DNA from: Propionibacteriaceae bacterium UBA7704
GTDB taxonomy: Bacteria; Actinomycetota; Actinomycetes; Propionibacteriales; Propionibacteriaceae
Direction: 5' to 3'
Assembly (NCBI GenBank): GCA_002482525.1
Contig: DLGC01000020.1
Coordinates: 526-64,525, forward strand
Length of the DNA stretch: 64,000 bases
The notes under the pieces are model-generated. The model was not told the DNA's origin, did not search any database, and saw only the letters and a list, made by a program, of their open reading frames with translations. Both the position numbers and the translations under genes were made by a program. Positions 34,149 through 42,915 of the stretch are shown in pieces. Within the stretch, counting starts at the first letter, position 1, and every line of letters starts with the position of its first letter.

Positions 34149-35438
34149 TCAGCGAGCAGCCTTGATCGGCAATACCGCCAGGCCACCCAGGACGGTCATG
34201 ACCGCCGCCACGATGAACAACCCGCTGTAGCCCACCGCAGCGATCATGGCCGCACCCACGACGGGGCCGATGACCTGCGGCAGCTGGTAGCTCAGCGCGG
34301 CGATTCCCAGATCCTTGCCGGCGTCCTCGGCGCTGGGCAGCACCTCGGTCATCAACGCCACATCCACCGCGACGAAGGCTCCCTGCGCCAGCCCGAGGAC
34401 AGCAACCCCTGCCAGGAAGGCGGGCAGGTCATGGGCGAACATCATGGTGGCCAGCGCAATGCCCGCGAAGACGTTGGAGATCCAGATGATGGGCTTGCGC
34501 CGCCGCCAGCGGTCGCTGAGCCAGCCGAAGACAGGCGCGGCGAGGATGTTGCCGGCGAAGAATACGATCAGCGACTCGGTCAACACCGCCGAGGCGTCAT
34601 CCTTGGAGACACCGAGGCTGTCGACGATCAAGAACAGCAGGAACAGCTGGATGGTGAAGATCGCCATCGTCACCAGGAACCGCGAGATCCACGCCCAGAA
34701 GTAGTCCTTGTACTTCACCGGACTGAGCCAGAAGGTGTCGACGACTTCCCGCCAGGACAGCGGTGGTGCCGGCCGGGTGCGGACGGCGTCCTTGTAGCCG
34801 AAGACCAGCGGCAGACACAACACGACGCCGACGATGGCCGGCACCAGGAACCACAGCGCCGGGGCGTCGTTGGGAAGCGATGCCACCACCGCCGCCGACA
34901 ACACCGTCGCGATCGCCGCAGAGATGCTGGCCACGGCCGCCACGCGGGCCCGGATGCGGCCGGGGATCTGGTCGGCGAGCAGCGCATGGATGGCCATGTT
35001 CACGGCGCCGAATCCCATCTGGACCACCGCCCACGACACCACCATGGGCCCGACTTGGGTGGAGGCCGCCATGCCGACCGCACCCAGCATTCCGACGACC
35101 AGGCCGCCGAGCATCCACGGCTTGCGCATTCCCCATCGAGCCATGGTGCGGTCACTGAGCCGCCCGAACAGCGGCGTGATGATCATCACCACCACTCCGC
35201 CGATGGCCGTCACGATGGCAGTGTTCTGTTCCTTGTGCGCTTCGTCGAAGAACAAGAAGACCTTCGGAATAGCTGCGCCCAGCATGGCGCCCAAGGCGAT
35301 CGTGACTCCGAACCAACTGAGCAGGTAGAACGGTAGGAACTGCCGTCCCTGCGGCTGGCCGAGGATGGCATCTCCGGCGAGCGGGCTGGCCGGGGTGACC
35401 CCGACATTGTCGGAAGAGCCGGTGGAAACGGTGGTCAT
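34149..35438 (-). CDS. MFS sugar transporter
   Basis: A 429-residue major facilitator with twelve membrane helices. The conserved loop 2-3 motif appears as GRLSDRTMARWGMRKPW, and a similar GWLSDRWRRRKP repeats in the second half. It belongs to the group resembling plant and bacterial sucrose/glycoside MFS transporters. Its position between the hydrolase and the GH1 gene suggests import of a glycoside. It overlaps the upstream hydrolase gene by 4 nt. Confidence 0.85.
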   Translation of the reverse strand: MTTVSTGSSDNVGVTPASPLAGDAILGQPQGRQFLPFYLLSWFGVTIALGAMLGAAIPKVFLFFDEAHKEQNTAIVTAIGGVVVMIITPLFGRLSDRTMARWGMRKPWMLGGLVVGMLGAVGMAASTQVGPMVVSWAVVQMGFGAVNMAIHALLADQIPGRIRARVAAVASISAAIATVLSAAVVASLPNDAPALWFLVPAIVGVVLCLPLVFGYKDAVRTRPAPPLSWREVVDTFWLSPVKYKDYFWAWISRFLVTMAIFTIQLFLLFLIVDSLGVSKDDASAVLTESLIVFFAGNILAAPVFGWLSDRWRRRKPIIWISNVFAGIALATMMFAHDLPAFLAGVAVLGLAQGAFVAVDVALMTEVLPSAEDAGKDLGIAALSYQLPQVIGPVVGAAMIAAVGYSGLFIVAAVMTVLGGLAVLPIKAAR

Positions 35439-36454
35439 GAGAGAGATCCTGTCGGTGAGGCGGCATAGGCCGATTGGAGGAATTCGTTGGTGATGCGCTG
35501 CCAGTCCTGAGCGCGGTCACTGCGGGCGGTGACCGTGGCACTGGCGTGGAGGTGGCCGGAGAGGATTTCGCAGATCACCGGGACGCCTTCCTGTTCCAGG
35601 CGAGCTGCCAGCCTTTCGGCACGAGGCAGCAGCGGATCGAACTCGGCGCCGATGATCAGGGTGGGTGGCATGCCGGTGACTTCGACCGCATCAGCCGGCG
35701 AGGCGAACCCGTCGTCGGCCCCGTCAGGCAGGTAGGCCGCTATCAAGGCCTGCGCCTGATCACCGACCGGCCCGGCGATCGGATCGGTGATTCCTTCGGA
35801 CAGATCGAACCGCAACGTGCCCGGCGGCACTTCCAGGTGAAGATGATCGAAGAGCCGCTCGCCTGCCGCGCCTGCCGCCAATGCCGCACTCGCGATGATC
35901 GCAGCACCGGCTGAGTTGCCGCCGGCGCCGAAGCGATCAGGATCAACATCGAGTTCGGCGCTGTGCTCCCGAATCGCCCGAGCAGCGATCAGCGCTGCGT
36001 CCTTGGCCGCAGGATAGGGATGTTCGGGGGCCAGCGGGTAGTACAGCGCGAGCACCTGGAGGCCGGTGGCCGCGACACGATGGGTCAGCACGGAATCGTT
36101 GACCAACTCCCGCGGGGTGCCCGATGTGAACCCGCCGCCGTGCAGCCACAGTTGCGTGGGATACCTCGGCTGATCTTCGGCGGGGCGATAGCGCCGAATC
36201 CGTAGCGTCGTTCCCGGCACAGTGAGTTCACTGATACGCACCGTGGGGTCGGGTGGCAGGGCGAACTCCGCGGCGAGGGTGTCGGACAGTTCCCGCTCTG
36301 CGGCTCGACGCACGACCCAGTTCTTGGAGAGCAGCCGCGGCAACATCCGCAGGCTGGTACGCAGTCTGATATCGGTTCGAACCCATTGCGCGATCCCCGG
36401 CTCCAAGCTGGCCAGCAGCGGGCTCTTCAGCAGTTTGCGTGCCAACAGTTGCAT
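35435..36454 (-). CDS. HSL-type alpha/beta hydrolase (esterase)
   Basis: A 339-residue hormone-sensitive-lipase-type esterase: oxyanion motif HGGG (105-108), nucleophile Ser181 in GGNSAGA, Asp in GAEFDPLLPRAE and His in SGHLHAS. The N-terminal cap is about 80 residues. GAGGAGA lies 5 nt before the ATG at 36454. As first gene of a glycoside operon it may deacetylate or de-esterify a decorated glycoside before hydrolysis; this is inference. The divergent LacI gene lies 121 bp upstream. Confidence 0.85.
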   Translation of the reverse strand: MQLLARKLLKSPLLASLEPGIAQWVRTDIRLRTSLRMLPRLLSKNWVVRRAAERELSDTLAAEFALPPDPTVRISELTVPGTTLRIRRYRPAEDQPRYPTQLWLHGGGFTSGTPRELVNDSVLTHRVAATGLQVLALYYPLAPEHPYPAAKDAALIAARAIREHSAELDVDPDRFGAGGNSAGAAIIASAALAAGAAGERLFDHLHLEVPPGTLRFDLSEGITDPIAGPVGDQAQALIAAYLPDGADDGFASPADAVEVTGMPPTLIIGAEFDPLLPRAERLAARLEQEGVPVICEILSGHLHASATVTARSDRAQDWQRITNEFLQSAYAASPTGSLS

Positions 36455-36466
36455 CGCGTCTCCTCG

Positions 36467-36502
36467 TTGAGTACTCAATCCACTGGCGTCGAAGTGCTTC
36501 GA
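36467..36502. promoter_or_regulatory. Candidate LacI operators in divergent region
   Basis: TTGAGTACTCAA (36467-36478) is a perfect 12-bp palindrome, and TCGAAG-TG-CTTCGA (36489-36502) has perfect 6-bp arms. A further half-site CTTCGACAAG occurs nearer lacI, echoing CTTCGATACAAG right after the second palindrome. LacI regulators usually bind symmetric sites of this size, so these could repress both the operon and lacI. Confidence 0.5.
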
Positions 36503-36575
36503 TACAAGTGTTACGACGGAGTGTAGGCTGATCTGCAATACTTCGACAAGAGTTTCTTGGGATGAGGTTTTCGCC

Positions 36576-37586
36576 ATGGCCACCGCACCGCAGAATCCGA
36601 CGATCTATCAGGTCGCGGAGAAAGCCGGGGTGAGCATCTCTACGGTGTCGCTCGCCATCAACCACCCGCAACGGGTCTCGGCTGAGACCCGCGCTCGGGT
36701 CATCGCAGCAGCCACCGAGCTGGGCTATGCCCCGCCCATACGCACACCCGGCTCGGCACGTCCCGGGCATCACACCGTGGCGGTGATCGCGCCGTTCTCC
36801 AGCTGGCCCAGCTATGCCTTGCGACTCGGCGGCCTGCTCCAAGGATTCAGCAAGGACAATGTCGAAGTCCTGGTCAAGGATGTGCCGGCAGTGAACCTGA
36901 ACGCCGCCCCCCTCCTGGATACCCTGCCGATCAACACCCGCTACGACGCCGTGGTGCTGATGGGCGTCCCGCTGAGCGAAAGTGCCGAGGAGTCCCTGGC
37001 CGGTGGCCGCATGCCGGTGCTGCTGGTGGATGTCGACAGCGATCTGCTGCCCAGCATCGTCGAGGACGACGAGCGCGACGGCCGCATCCTGGCCCGCCAT
37101 CTGGTGGCACAGGGTCATCGCGTGGTGGCCTTCCTCCACGATCACCAGGAATCGTTCGAATATGTCTCCTCCGGCATTCATCGCCTCGACGGCGCACGCG
37201 AAGTCATCAGCGCAGCCGGCGGCCGAATGGAGGCCATCGAACTGGACAGCACCGACGCCAGCGATGCGCTGCGCCGAATCCTGAGCAGTGGTGCCACCGC
37301 GGTGATCGCCGGCACCGACAGCAATGCCGGCTACCTACTGGCCGCCATGCGCCGCGCCGGACTGGAGGCTCCTACCGATCTGTCGGTGGCCGGCTTCGAC
37401 GACGGCCCCTTGGCCGAAGCACTCGGCCTGACCACCGTCAGCCAACCGTTCCAGGAATCCGGACGGGTCGCCGCTGCCCAGCTGAGTTCGCTGTTGCAGG
37501 GCAATGCAACCCATCTGACTCAACTCACCCTGTCGGGCACCCTGGTGGTGCGCGCCTCCACCCGCGAGCTCGCGGTCGACGACTGA
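36576..37586 (+). CDS. LacI family regulator of the glycoside operon
   Basis: A 336-residue regulator with an N-terminal helix-turn-helix (TIYQVAEKAGVSISTVSLAIN) and hinge helix (ARVIAAATELGYAP), then a periplasmic-binding-like sugar domain (FDDGPLAEALGLTTVSQPF near the end). Divergent from the esterase-MFS-GH1-GH36-GPH operon, it is the obvious regulator, probably released by a galactoside or glucoside. Confidence 0.93.
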   Translation: MATAPQNPTIYQVAEKAGVSISTVSLAINHPQRVSAETRARVIAAATELGYAPPIRTPGSARPGHHTVAVIAPFSSWPSYALRLGGLLQGFSKDNVEVLVKDVPAVNLNAAPLLDTLPINTRYDAVVLMGVPLSESAEESLAGGRMPVLLVDVDSDLLPSIVEDDERDGRILARHLVAQGHRVVAFLHDHQESFEYVSSGIHRLDGAREVISAAGGRMEAIELDSTDASDALRRILSSGATAVIAGTDSNAGYLLAAMRRAGLEAPTDLSVAGFDDGPLAEALGLTTVSQPFQESGRVAAAQLSSLLQGNATHLTQLTLSGTLVVRASTRELAVDD

Positions 37587-37630
37587 GCCGCTCGAGCCAT
37601 CGCCGACCGCTGCCGCAGCCGGGGAGGGCA

Positions 37631-38992
37631 TCAGGCGCGCAGATCAGCAGTCAACCCTCGCGCAACGAACCCACTGGCCCAGGCGCCGACCATCACGATG
37701 GCCGCAACCCCGAGGACGCTCAGCGCGTAACTCATCAGTACCGCCGGGTTGAGATAGGCCGACATTCCGATCATCGGTACCACGACGATCAGCACCGAAC
37801 CCGTGGCAGTACCCAGCGCAGCTACCAGCGGGATCAGGGTCTCGCGTTGCCGGGCCCGGCTGAGCACTCGCAGCTCAGCGCCAGCGAGCACCAGGTTGCG
37901 GTACTCCTGGCGCTGGTCGATGAGGCGACCGGCCTGCATCACGCCGGTGGAGACCGCAGCCAGCACTCCAGCAATCGCCAAGGTGAGCAGACCTCCGGTG
38001 ACCAAGTCGGCCACCAGGATCTGGTCGACGGAGTTGTTCGCAGACTCTCCGGCGAACATTCCGACCAACGCCACGACTCCGGCGATGAACGTCGCCAGAC
38101 CCACTCCTGAAACACTCCGCCAGGCGGCTTTCGGGTCGGCAACGAGCCGACGCCCGGCCAACAAGGTCTCCGGCCGCCGCGCCACGGCAGCGGTGATGCG
38201 TCCGACCAACTGCAGGACGAACGGGCCGATCACGTTCAGAGTGGCCAATCCCAACGCCACGAATCCGGCGGCGATCACTACCCCGATCATGCCGGCCACG
38301 CTGCCCAAGACGTTGAAGGCGACCACCCCGCCGATAGATACCAACCCGAGGACGACGAGCCGGAAGGCGCTCAGCAGCGGCCTGGAGGTGCGGGCGGCTA
38401 CGCCGAGCGGGGTGATCGAGACTCGTTGCAGGCTGCTCAGGGCCGAGAGTAGAGCTACCGCAACAACCGCCACGACGGTCACCAGCAACAATGGCAGTCC
38501 CACCCAGAGTTCAGCCACACTCAATGCGCGATCCTCGAAACTCAGCAGAGTCAGCGCGGGCAGCACGGCCAGATAGCCCCCAATGCCCAAGACCGCTCCC
38601 AGAGCAGCTTGCACTCCGGAATCGGCCAGCGTCAGCGCACTCACCTGGCCACGGGTTGCTCCCGCCAGCCGAAGCGCCGCCAGCCGTTCGTCACGACGCG
38701 CCATCGCCAGACGGGCCGCAGCCGCCCCGAGCGTGCTCAGCGGCACCAGCAGCAAGAACACCGCGATCCAAGCCAGGATCACGTAGAACCCCCTGATTCC
38801 TGGATCCGACGGCATCACGGTGGGATCAGCGCCGCGACGGATGAAGGCTTGTAGGCCCCCCACCACGACCAGCGCCACCGCCGAGGTTGCCGCGAAGGCG
38901 ATCACGGCCAGCACCCCGGTGAAGCGGGTGGCCGCCGAGGTTTCGCGACGCGAGCGCTGTTGCAGCAACCACCACAAACCGGCCGTATTCAT
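37631..38992 (-). CDS. FtsX-like ABC transporter permease
   Basis: A 453-residue permease with eight or more membrane helices and two FtsX-like core regions. The first is ARRDERLAALRLAGATRGQVSALTL in part, followed by helices; the second is EYRNLVLAGAELRVLSRARQRETLIPLVA. The ATG at 38992 overlaps the ATPase stop (ATGA). The layout is that of MacB-type or bacitracin-resistance (BceB-like) exporters; the large extracytoplasmic domain of MacB is absent. The substrate is probably a peptide, lipid or antibiotic. Confidence 0.85.
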   Translation of the reverse strand: MNTAGLWWLLQQRSRRETSAATRFTGVLAVIAFAATSAVALVVVGGLQAFIRRGADPTVMPSDPGIRGFYVILAWIAVFLLLVPLSTLGAAAARLAMARRDERLAALRLAGATRGQVSALTLADSGVQAALGAVLGIGGYLAVLPALTLLSFEDRALSVAELWVGLPLLLVTVVAVVAVALLSALSSLQRVSITPLGVAARTSRPLLSAFRLVVLGLVSIGGVVAFNVLGSVAGMIGVVIAAGFVALGLATLNVIGPFVLQLVGRITAAVARRPETLLAGRRLVADPKAAWRSVSGVGLATFIAGVVALVGMFAGESANNSVDQILVADLVTGGLLTLAIAGVLAAVSTGVMQAGRLIDQRQEYRNLVLAGAELRVLSRARQRETLIPLVAALGTATGSVLIVVVPMIGMSAYLNPAVLMSYALSVLGVAAIVMVGAWASGFVARGLTADLRA

Positions 38993-39765
38993 CGCAGCAC
39001 CGCCGGGGTCGGCTGCGCGACAGCACGTTGTTGGCTGGCCGTCGCGACGATACGGCCGTCGGCCATACTGACCGTCCGGGAACACCAATGGGCGACCTCC
39101 GGGTTGTGGGTCACCACGACCAGCGCTGCACCAGTGGCTGCTGCGCAGTCGTGGAGGACCCGCATGACGTCCCAGCCGGTGGCATGGTCCAGTGCCCCGG
39201 TGGGTTCATCGGCAAAGATCACTCCGGGCTGCCCGACCAGGGCGCGCGCAATGGCAACCCGTTGCGCCTGCCCACCCGACATCTCACCCGGACGCCGGGT
39301 CTCCAGACCGGCCAGGCCCAGTGCGCGAAGCTGCTCGCGAGCAGCCGCCACTGCCTGCGGACGGGCCATGCCGCCCAGCATCAAGGGCAGCGCCGCATTC
39401 TCCTCCGCGGGTAGTTCGGGGAGGAGCTGCCCGGATTGGAAGACAAAGCCGAAATCAGAGCGCCGTAGTCGGGTGCGCTCGGCATCACTGAGCGACTGCA
39501 GGTCCCTCCCGCACCAGGCGACCGATCCTGCTGTCGGTGCCAACACTCCCGACAGCAGGTGCAGCAAGGTGGTCTTCCCCGACCCGGAGGGCCCCATGAT
39601 CGCCAGGGATTCCCCGGCTTGGATGCCCAATTCGACCCCGTCGAGGGCGAGGGTTTGGATCGGTGGCTGCCCATAGGTCTTGGTCAGCGCGCGAGCTTGC
39701 AGGATGACGCTGGCTGGCACCGGCGGGGCGGGCGGGGCAGCAGTCGGGACGTGGTAGGTGTTCAT
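38989..39765 (-). CDS. MacB/LolD-type ABC transporter ATPase
   Basis: A 258-residue ATPase with Walker A GPSGSGKTT, Q-loop VFQSGQLLPEL, signature MSGGQAQRVAIARAL and Walker B VIFADEPTGALD, the last being diagnostic of the MacB/LolD/FtsE class. The ATG at 39765 is preferred over a TTG at 39777. An Ala/Pro-rich N-terminal extension of about 18 residues precedes the domain. It is partner of the overlapping FtsX-like permease and divergent from an MFS gene. Confidence 0.92.
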   Translation of the reverse strand: MNTYHVPTAAPPAPPVPASVILQARALTKTYGQPPIQTLALDGVELGIQAGESLAIMGPSGSGKTTLLHLLSGVLAPTAGSVAWCGRDLQSLSDAERTRLRRSDFGFVFQSGQLLPELPAEENAALPLMLGGMARPQAVAAAREQLRALGLAGLETRRPGEMSGGQAQRVAIARALVGQPGVIFADEPTGALDHATGWDVMRVLHDCAAATGAALVVVTHNPEVAHWCSRTVSMADGRIVATASQQRAVAQPTPAVLR

Positions 39766-39821
39766 AGTCTCAGCCAAGTCGTCCGCGGCCGGTTTTCCAT
39801 TGGCGCTGGCCGGTCAGTGTG

Positions 39822-39839
39822 GGTAGCGCTGGCGCTACC
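39822..39839. promoter_or_regulatory. 18-bp inverted repeat between ABC and MFS genes
   Basis: GGTAGCGC-TG-GCGCTACC has perfect 8-bp arms and lies 18 bp before the MFS start in the 92-bp divergent region. A partial echo (TGGCGCTGG) occurs at 39801. A dimeric repressor bound here could control both exporters; the regulator gene is not in the neighbourhood. Confidence 0.55.
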
Positions 39840-39857
39840 TCGTGGGAGAATCGCTGA

Positions 39858-41081
39858 GTGCGCAGCTACCGGGACATTCTGAGACTTCCCGGGGCGCTCC
39901 GCTTTTCCGCAGCCGGGCTGTTGGCGCGCTCGGGTCAAGCAATGCTGGGTCTGGGCCTGGTGCTCATGGTCTCGGCGCTGTACGACGGCTATCGCCTGGC
40001 TGGAATCCTCACCGCCGTGTGGGCGGTGTCGTGGGCGCTCGGCACCGCACTGCTGTCGAATCTGGTCGATCGGTATGGACAGCGCCGGGTGATGTATCCG
40101 GCCGCGGTGGTTTCGGCCACAGCACTGCTGGTGGTTGTCGGCTTCGCGATGCTGCGATGGCCGGCGCAGGCCCTGATCGGCCCGGTGATCGTGGCCGGGG
40201 CGTTCGGCGGCTCCCCCGGCGCGCTGGTTCGTGCCCGCTGGAAGCATCTGCTGCAAGACTCCGCAGCGTTGCACACCGCGTTCTCGCTGGAATCCACCCT
40301 CGACGAGGTCACCTACATGGTTGGACCGGTGATCGCCACCGCGCTGGCGGTGGGGGTGCATCCGACAGCCGGGCTGGTCGCCGCAGCACTGTCCTCATTG
40401 CTCGGCGCAACGCTGTTCTACAGCCAGCGGGCGACCGAACCGCCCGTGGCGGCGCTGTCCGGCACTCAGCAACGTCAGCGGCCGGGACGAGTGCTGCTTC
40501 TCCCCGGGGTCGTCGGCGTGGTGGTTGTGAACCTGCTGATCGGCGCCATGTTCGGCGGGATCGATGTCACGGTGGTCGCCGCCGCGACCAGTTGGGATGA
40601 GCGCGCCGCCTCCGGCCTGGTGCTGGGCATGTTCTCGCTCGCCTCGGCGTTGGCCGGTTTGTTGTACGGCGCGCGAGCGTGGAAGTCCGCGCTCTGGCTG
40701 CGCTTCGTGGTCATCGTCGTGGCCATGTTCGCCGCGGCAGCCGCGCTGCTAGCCGTCGACTCGGTGATCATGCTGACCGTGATCGGCATGCTCTTCGGCG
40801 TGACGGTCGCCCCCACGCTCATCAATGGCAACAGCCTGATCGGTCGGCTGGTACCCGAGGCTCAACTCACCGAGGGTTTGGCCTGGATGGGCACCGGCAT
40901 CGGTATTGGCGCGGCCATCGGGTCCGCCGTGTGCGGCCACGTCATCGACCTGGCCGGCTACCCGGCGGGATTCGTCGCGGTAGCCGGCTTCGGCCTGGTC
41001 ACGCTGCTGCTGGCGCTGGCCTCGCTACCGGCGCTACGGGCGTTCAGCGCAGGAACAAAGCCCGCGCCGGACACAGCTTGA
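39858..41081 (+). CDS. MFS transporter
   Basis: A 407-residue major facilitator with twelve membrane helices; the loop 2-3 motif reads NLVDRYGQRRVMYPAA. It resembles actinobacterial efflux MFS proteins. The GTG at 39858 follows a GGGAG about 10 nt upstream. The final 38 bp overlap, tail to tail, the ferredoxin gene. Its divergent arrangement with an ABC exporter suggests a shared resistance or export function. Confidence 0.83.
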   Translation: MRSYRDILRLPGALRFSAAGLLARSGQAMLGLGLVLMVSALYDGYRLAGILTAVWAVSWALGTALLSNLVDRYGQRRVMYPAAVVSATALLVVVGFAMLRWPAQALIGPVIVAGAFGGSPGALVRARWKHLLQDSAALHTAFSLESTLDEVTYMVGPVIATALAVGVHPTAGLVAAALSSLLGATLFYSQRATEPPVAALSGTQQRQRPGRVLLLPGVVGVVVVNLLIGAMFGGIDVTVVAAATSWDERAASGLVLGMFSLASALAGLLYGARAWKSALWLRFVVIVVAMFAAAAALLAVDSVIMLTVIGMLFGVTVAPTLINGNSLIGRLVPEAQLTEGLAWMGTGIGIGAAIGSAVCGHVIDLAGYPAGFVAVAGFGLVTLLLALASLPALRAFSAGTKPAPDTA

Positions 41082-41256
41082 CCGCGAGCTTCGCGTCGGC
41101 GGGACGCACCGCGTCCGCGGCCAGGATGGGATAGCCCCACTCATCGAGCACGATCGCTTCGGGAAGCGTCCGGGCGCAGATCCCGTGACCGGTGCACAGC
41201 ACTCGATCGACGCCGATGCGGGCCAGATCGGATTCGACCGCTCGCGTATCAGACAT
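41044..41256 (-). CDS. Single-cluster ferredoxin (three-Cys type)
   Basis: A 70-residue ferredoxin with Cys21-x5-Cys27 and Cys62-Pro63. This is the spacing of the short 3Fe-4S (or three-Cys 4Fe-4S) ferredoxins of actinobacteria; the middle Cys of the classical CxxCxxC set is replaced by His (GHG). It overlaps the NuoF-like gene by 8 nt and is the last gene of the redox operon, so it probably exchanges electrons with that flavoprotein. Tail-to-tail overlap of 38 bp with the MFS gene. Confidence 0.85.
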   Translation of the reverse strand: MSDTRAVESDLARIGVDRVLCTGHGICARTLPEAIVLDEWGYPILAADAVRPADAKLAVKLCPARALFLR

Positions 41257-42349
41257 AGCTGAGCACCTCCGTAGGTTGGTTTCCGCCCGCGAAGTACGGC
41301 TGAGATTGCAGCAGCTCGGGGCCGAGAACCCGAAGCGCCGACGTGGCGAATCGGGATACCCCATCGGGGTGGGCGCAGGCGCCGCGACGTTCGAAAAGGG
41401 TGAGCCGGTTCTGCAGGCGTCGGTGGGTATCGGCGCCGGGATGCATCGCGAACGCATTCCAGTCCGCCGACAGCGCCGGCAGTCCGAACATGCACGGCCC
41501 ACACTGTCCGGCCGATTCGCCGGCACCGTAGGCGATCATCGCACCAGCGGTGTGCGCCGCAGCCTGGCGCGGGTCCCACACGGTGATGATTCCCGGCCCG
41601 AGACCACCGCCGTAGCTCTTCATGGTCGGGGTGTCCCAGATCGCCGAACGCGCCTCATCTGCGGTGAGCAGGATGCCGCCCAGACCGCCGACTCCAACCA
41701 AACGCACCGAGGGATCCAGGCCACCGGCCAGATTGATCAGATCCATGACCGGGATGCCGGCGGCAGCCTCGATAATGCTGGGCGTGCTGACGAAGCCGCC
41801 CACCGCCACCAGCCGCGGGCCGGGCTCGGCGTCGGTGCCGTAGGAGCGGAACCAATCCACGCCGCGACGGCTGATCTGGCTGACCCGCCACACCGATTCG
41901 GCGTTGAGCACCACCGTCGGCCTGATGCGTTTGCCGTCGCTGCGCTGGCCGCCGAAGACGAAGGGAGCCTTCTTGGTCATCGGACGCGCCGTCCCGCCGT
42001 GGGCCAAGGAGATCAGTGAGGTCTCCTCAGAGGACACATAGCGGTGCGGAACCTCCAACACCTTCAAGCCGGCCGCGGCCAACAGCCGGGCCGTCGTGGA
42101 ATCACGGTGGGCGGCGAAGATCGGCTTAGCGTGGCCGGAGGTGATCAACGCCACGCCTTCGAGCAGTTCGTTGAGGTGGTTGGCGACCACCCAGCCGTCC
42201 TTGGCGGCGCCGATCTCGCCGTCGCAGACGTTGACGATGAGCCGGGCTTTGTTCTCCTTGGCTGCCTTGATCTTGATCGCGCTGGGGAAGGCGGCCCCGC
42301 CGCGACCGGTCAGTCCGGCGGCGTTGATCAGTTCGATGATGTTGCTCAT
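41249..42349 (-). CDS. NuoF/RnfC-like FMN/Fe-S oxidoreductase
   Basis: A 366-residue protein related to NuoF: GRGGAAFPSAIK (16-) and NVCDGEIGAAKD (40-) form the FMN site, and the C-terminal Fe-S region carries GESAGQCGPCMFG with Cys283 and Cys286 and a later Cys325. The first ligand Cys of the NuoF SCGxCxPC motif is Ala280, so only three of four ligands are present. It lacks the typical NADH-binding glycine loop in full form (GRLIV-like features are weak), so the donor may be NADH or ferredoxin. It overlaps the heme membrane protein gene by 4 nt and the ferredoxin gene by 8 nt. Confidence 0.82.
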   Translation of the reverse strand: MSNIIELINAAGLTGRGGAAFPSAIKIKAAKENKARLIVNVCDGEIGAAKDGWVVANHLNELLEGVALITSGHAKPIFAAHRDSTTARLLAAAGLKVLEVPHRYVSSEETSLISLAHGGTARPMTKKAPFVFGGQRSDGKRIRPTVVLNAESVWRVSQISRRGVDWFRSYGTDAEPGPRLVAVGGFVSTPSIIEAAAGIPVMDLINLAGGLDPSVRLVGVGGLGGILLTADEARSAIWDTPTMKSYGGGLGPGIITVWDPRQAAAHTAGAMIAYGAGESAGQCGPCMFGLPALSADWNAFAMHPGADTHRRLQNRLTLFERRGACAHPDGVSRFATSALRVLGPELLQSQPYFAGGNQPTEVLSYV

Positions 42350-42912
42350 ACCCACTCCTGCGACTTGATTTCCTGACGACGGTCGGTGTCGGCGTGACTC
42401 ACGGCGACCCGCCAGCTGGCGGCCAGACCTCCCACCACACCGCAGGCCAAGGTGATGCCTTGCAGGATCGGCTGGTCGGCGGTGCCCAAGGCGAAGCCGT
42501 GGATGATGGCGAACAGCCACAGGCCGTAGGAGGCCCAGTGAATGCCACGCCAGTAGCGCTCGGAGATGCGGTGTCGCAGCAGGCTGGTCACGATGATGGT
42601 CACCAACAGGTCGATGGCGATGGCACCGAAGCCGATCCACACTGTCTCGTAGCCCGAGGTGAACGGCACCACGACCGACAGCCAGCTGATGTCGACATAG
42701 CCTTCAGCCACGGCGGTGATGATGTGGGTGGCGATGAAGACCGTCATTCCCAAAGACAGCCAGCGATGGATACCGGCAGCGATGGTGGCCCGGTCGGCGT
42801 GGGGACGCCGACGTCCGGCAGTGACCATTCCGATCACGACCACCACGGTGAGCAGCACGATGCTGACGACGCCGGTGGCCCGAGAGAGGTACCACAGCAG
42901 TTCGCTACTCAT
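42346..42912 (-). CDS. Ferric-reductase-like heme membrane protein
   Basis: A 188-residue membrane protein of the ferric reductase-like transmembrane (YedZ/FRD) family, with about five or six helices. Candidate heme ligands are His49 (GIHRW), His63 (ATHII), His125 (GIHWASY) and His138 (IIHGF), paired across helices as in cytochrome b-type reductases. It would carry electrons across the membrane from the cytoplasmic flavoprotein. It is coupled to the NuoF-like gene (4-nt overlap) and starts 3 nt after the apbE stop. Confidence 0.85.
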   Translation of the reverse strand: MSSELLWYLSRATGVVSIVLLTVVVVIGMVTAGRRRPHADRATIAAGIHRWLSLGMTVFIATHIITAVAEGYVDISWLSVVVPFTSGYETVWIGFGAIAIDLLVTIIVTSLLRHRISERYWRGIHWASYGLWLFAIIHGFALGTADQPILQGITLACGVVGGLAASWRVAVSHADTDRRQEIKSQEWV

Positions 42913-42915
42913 GGG

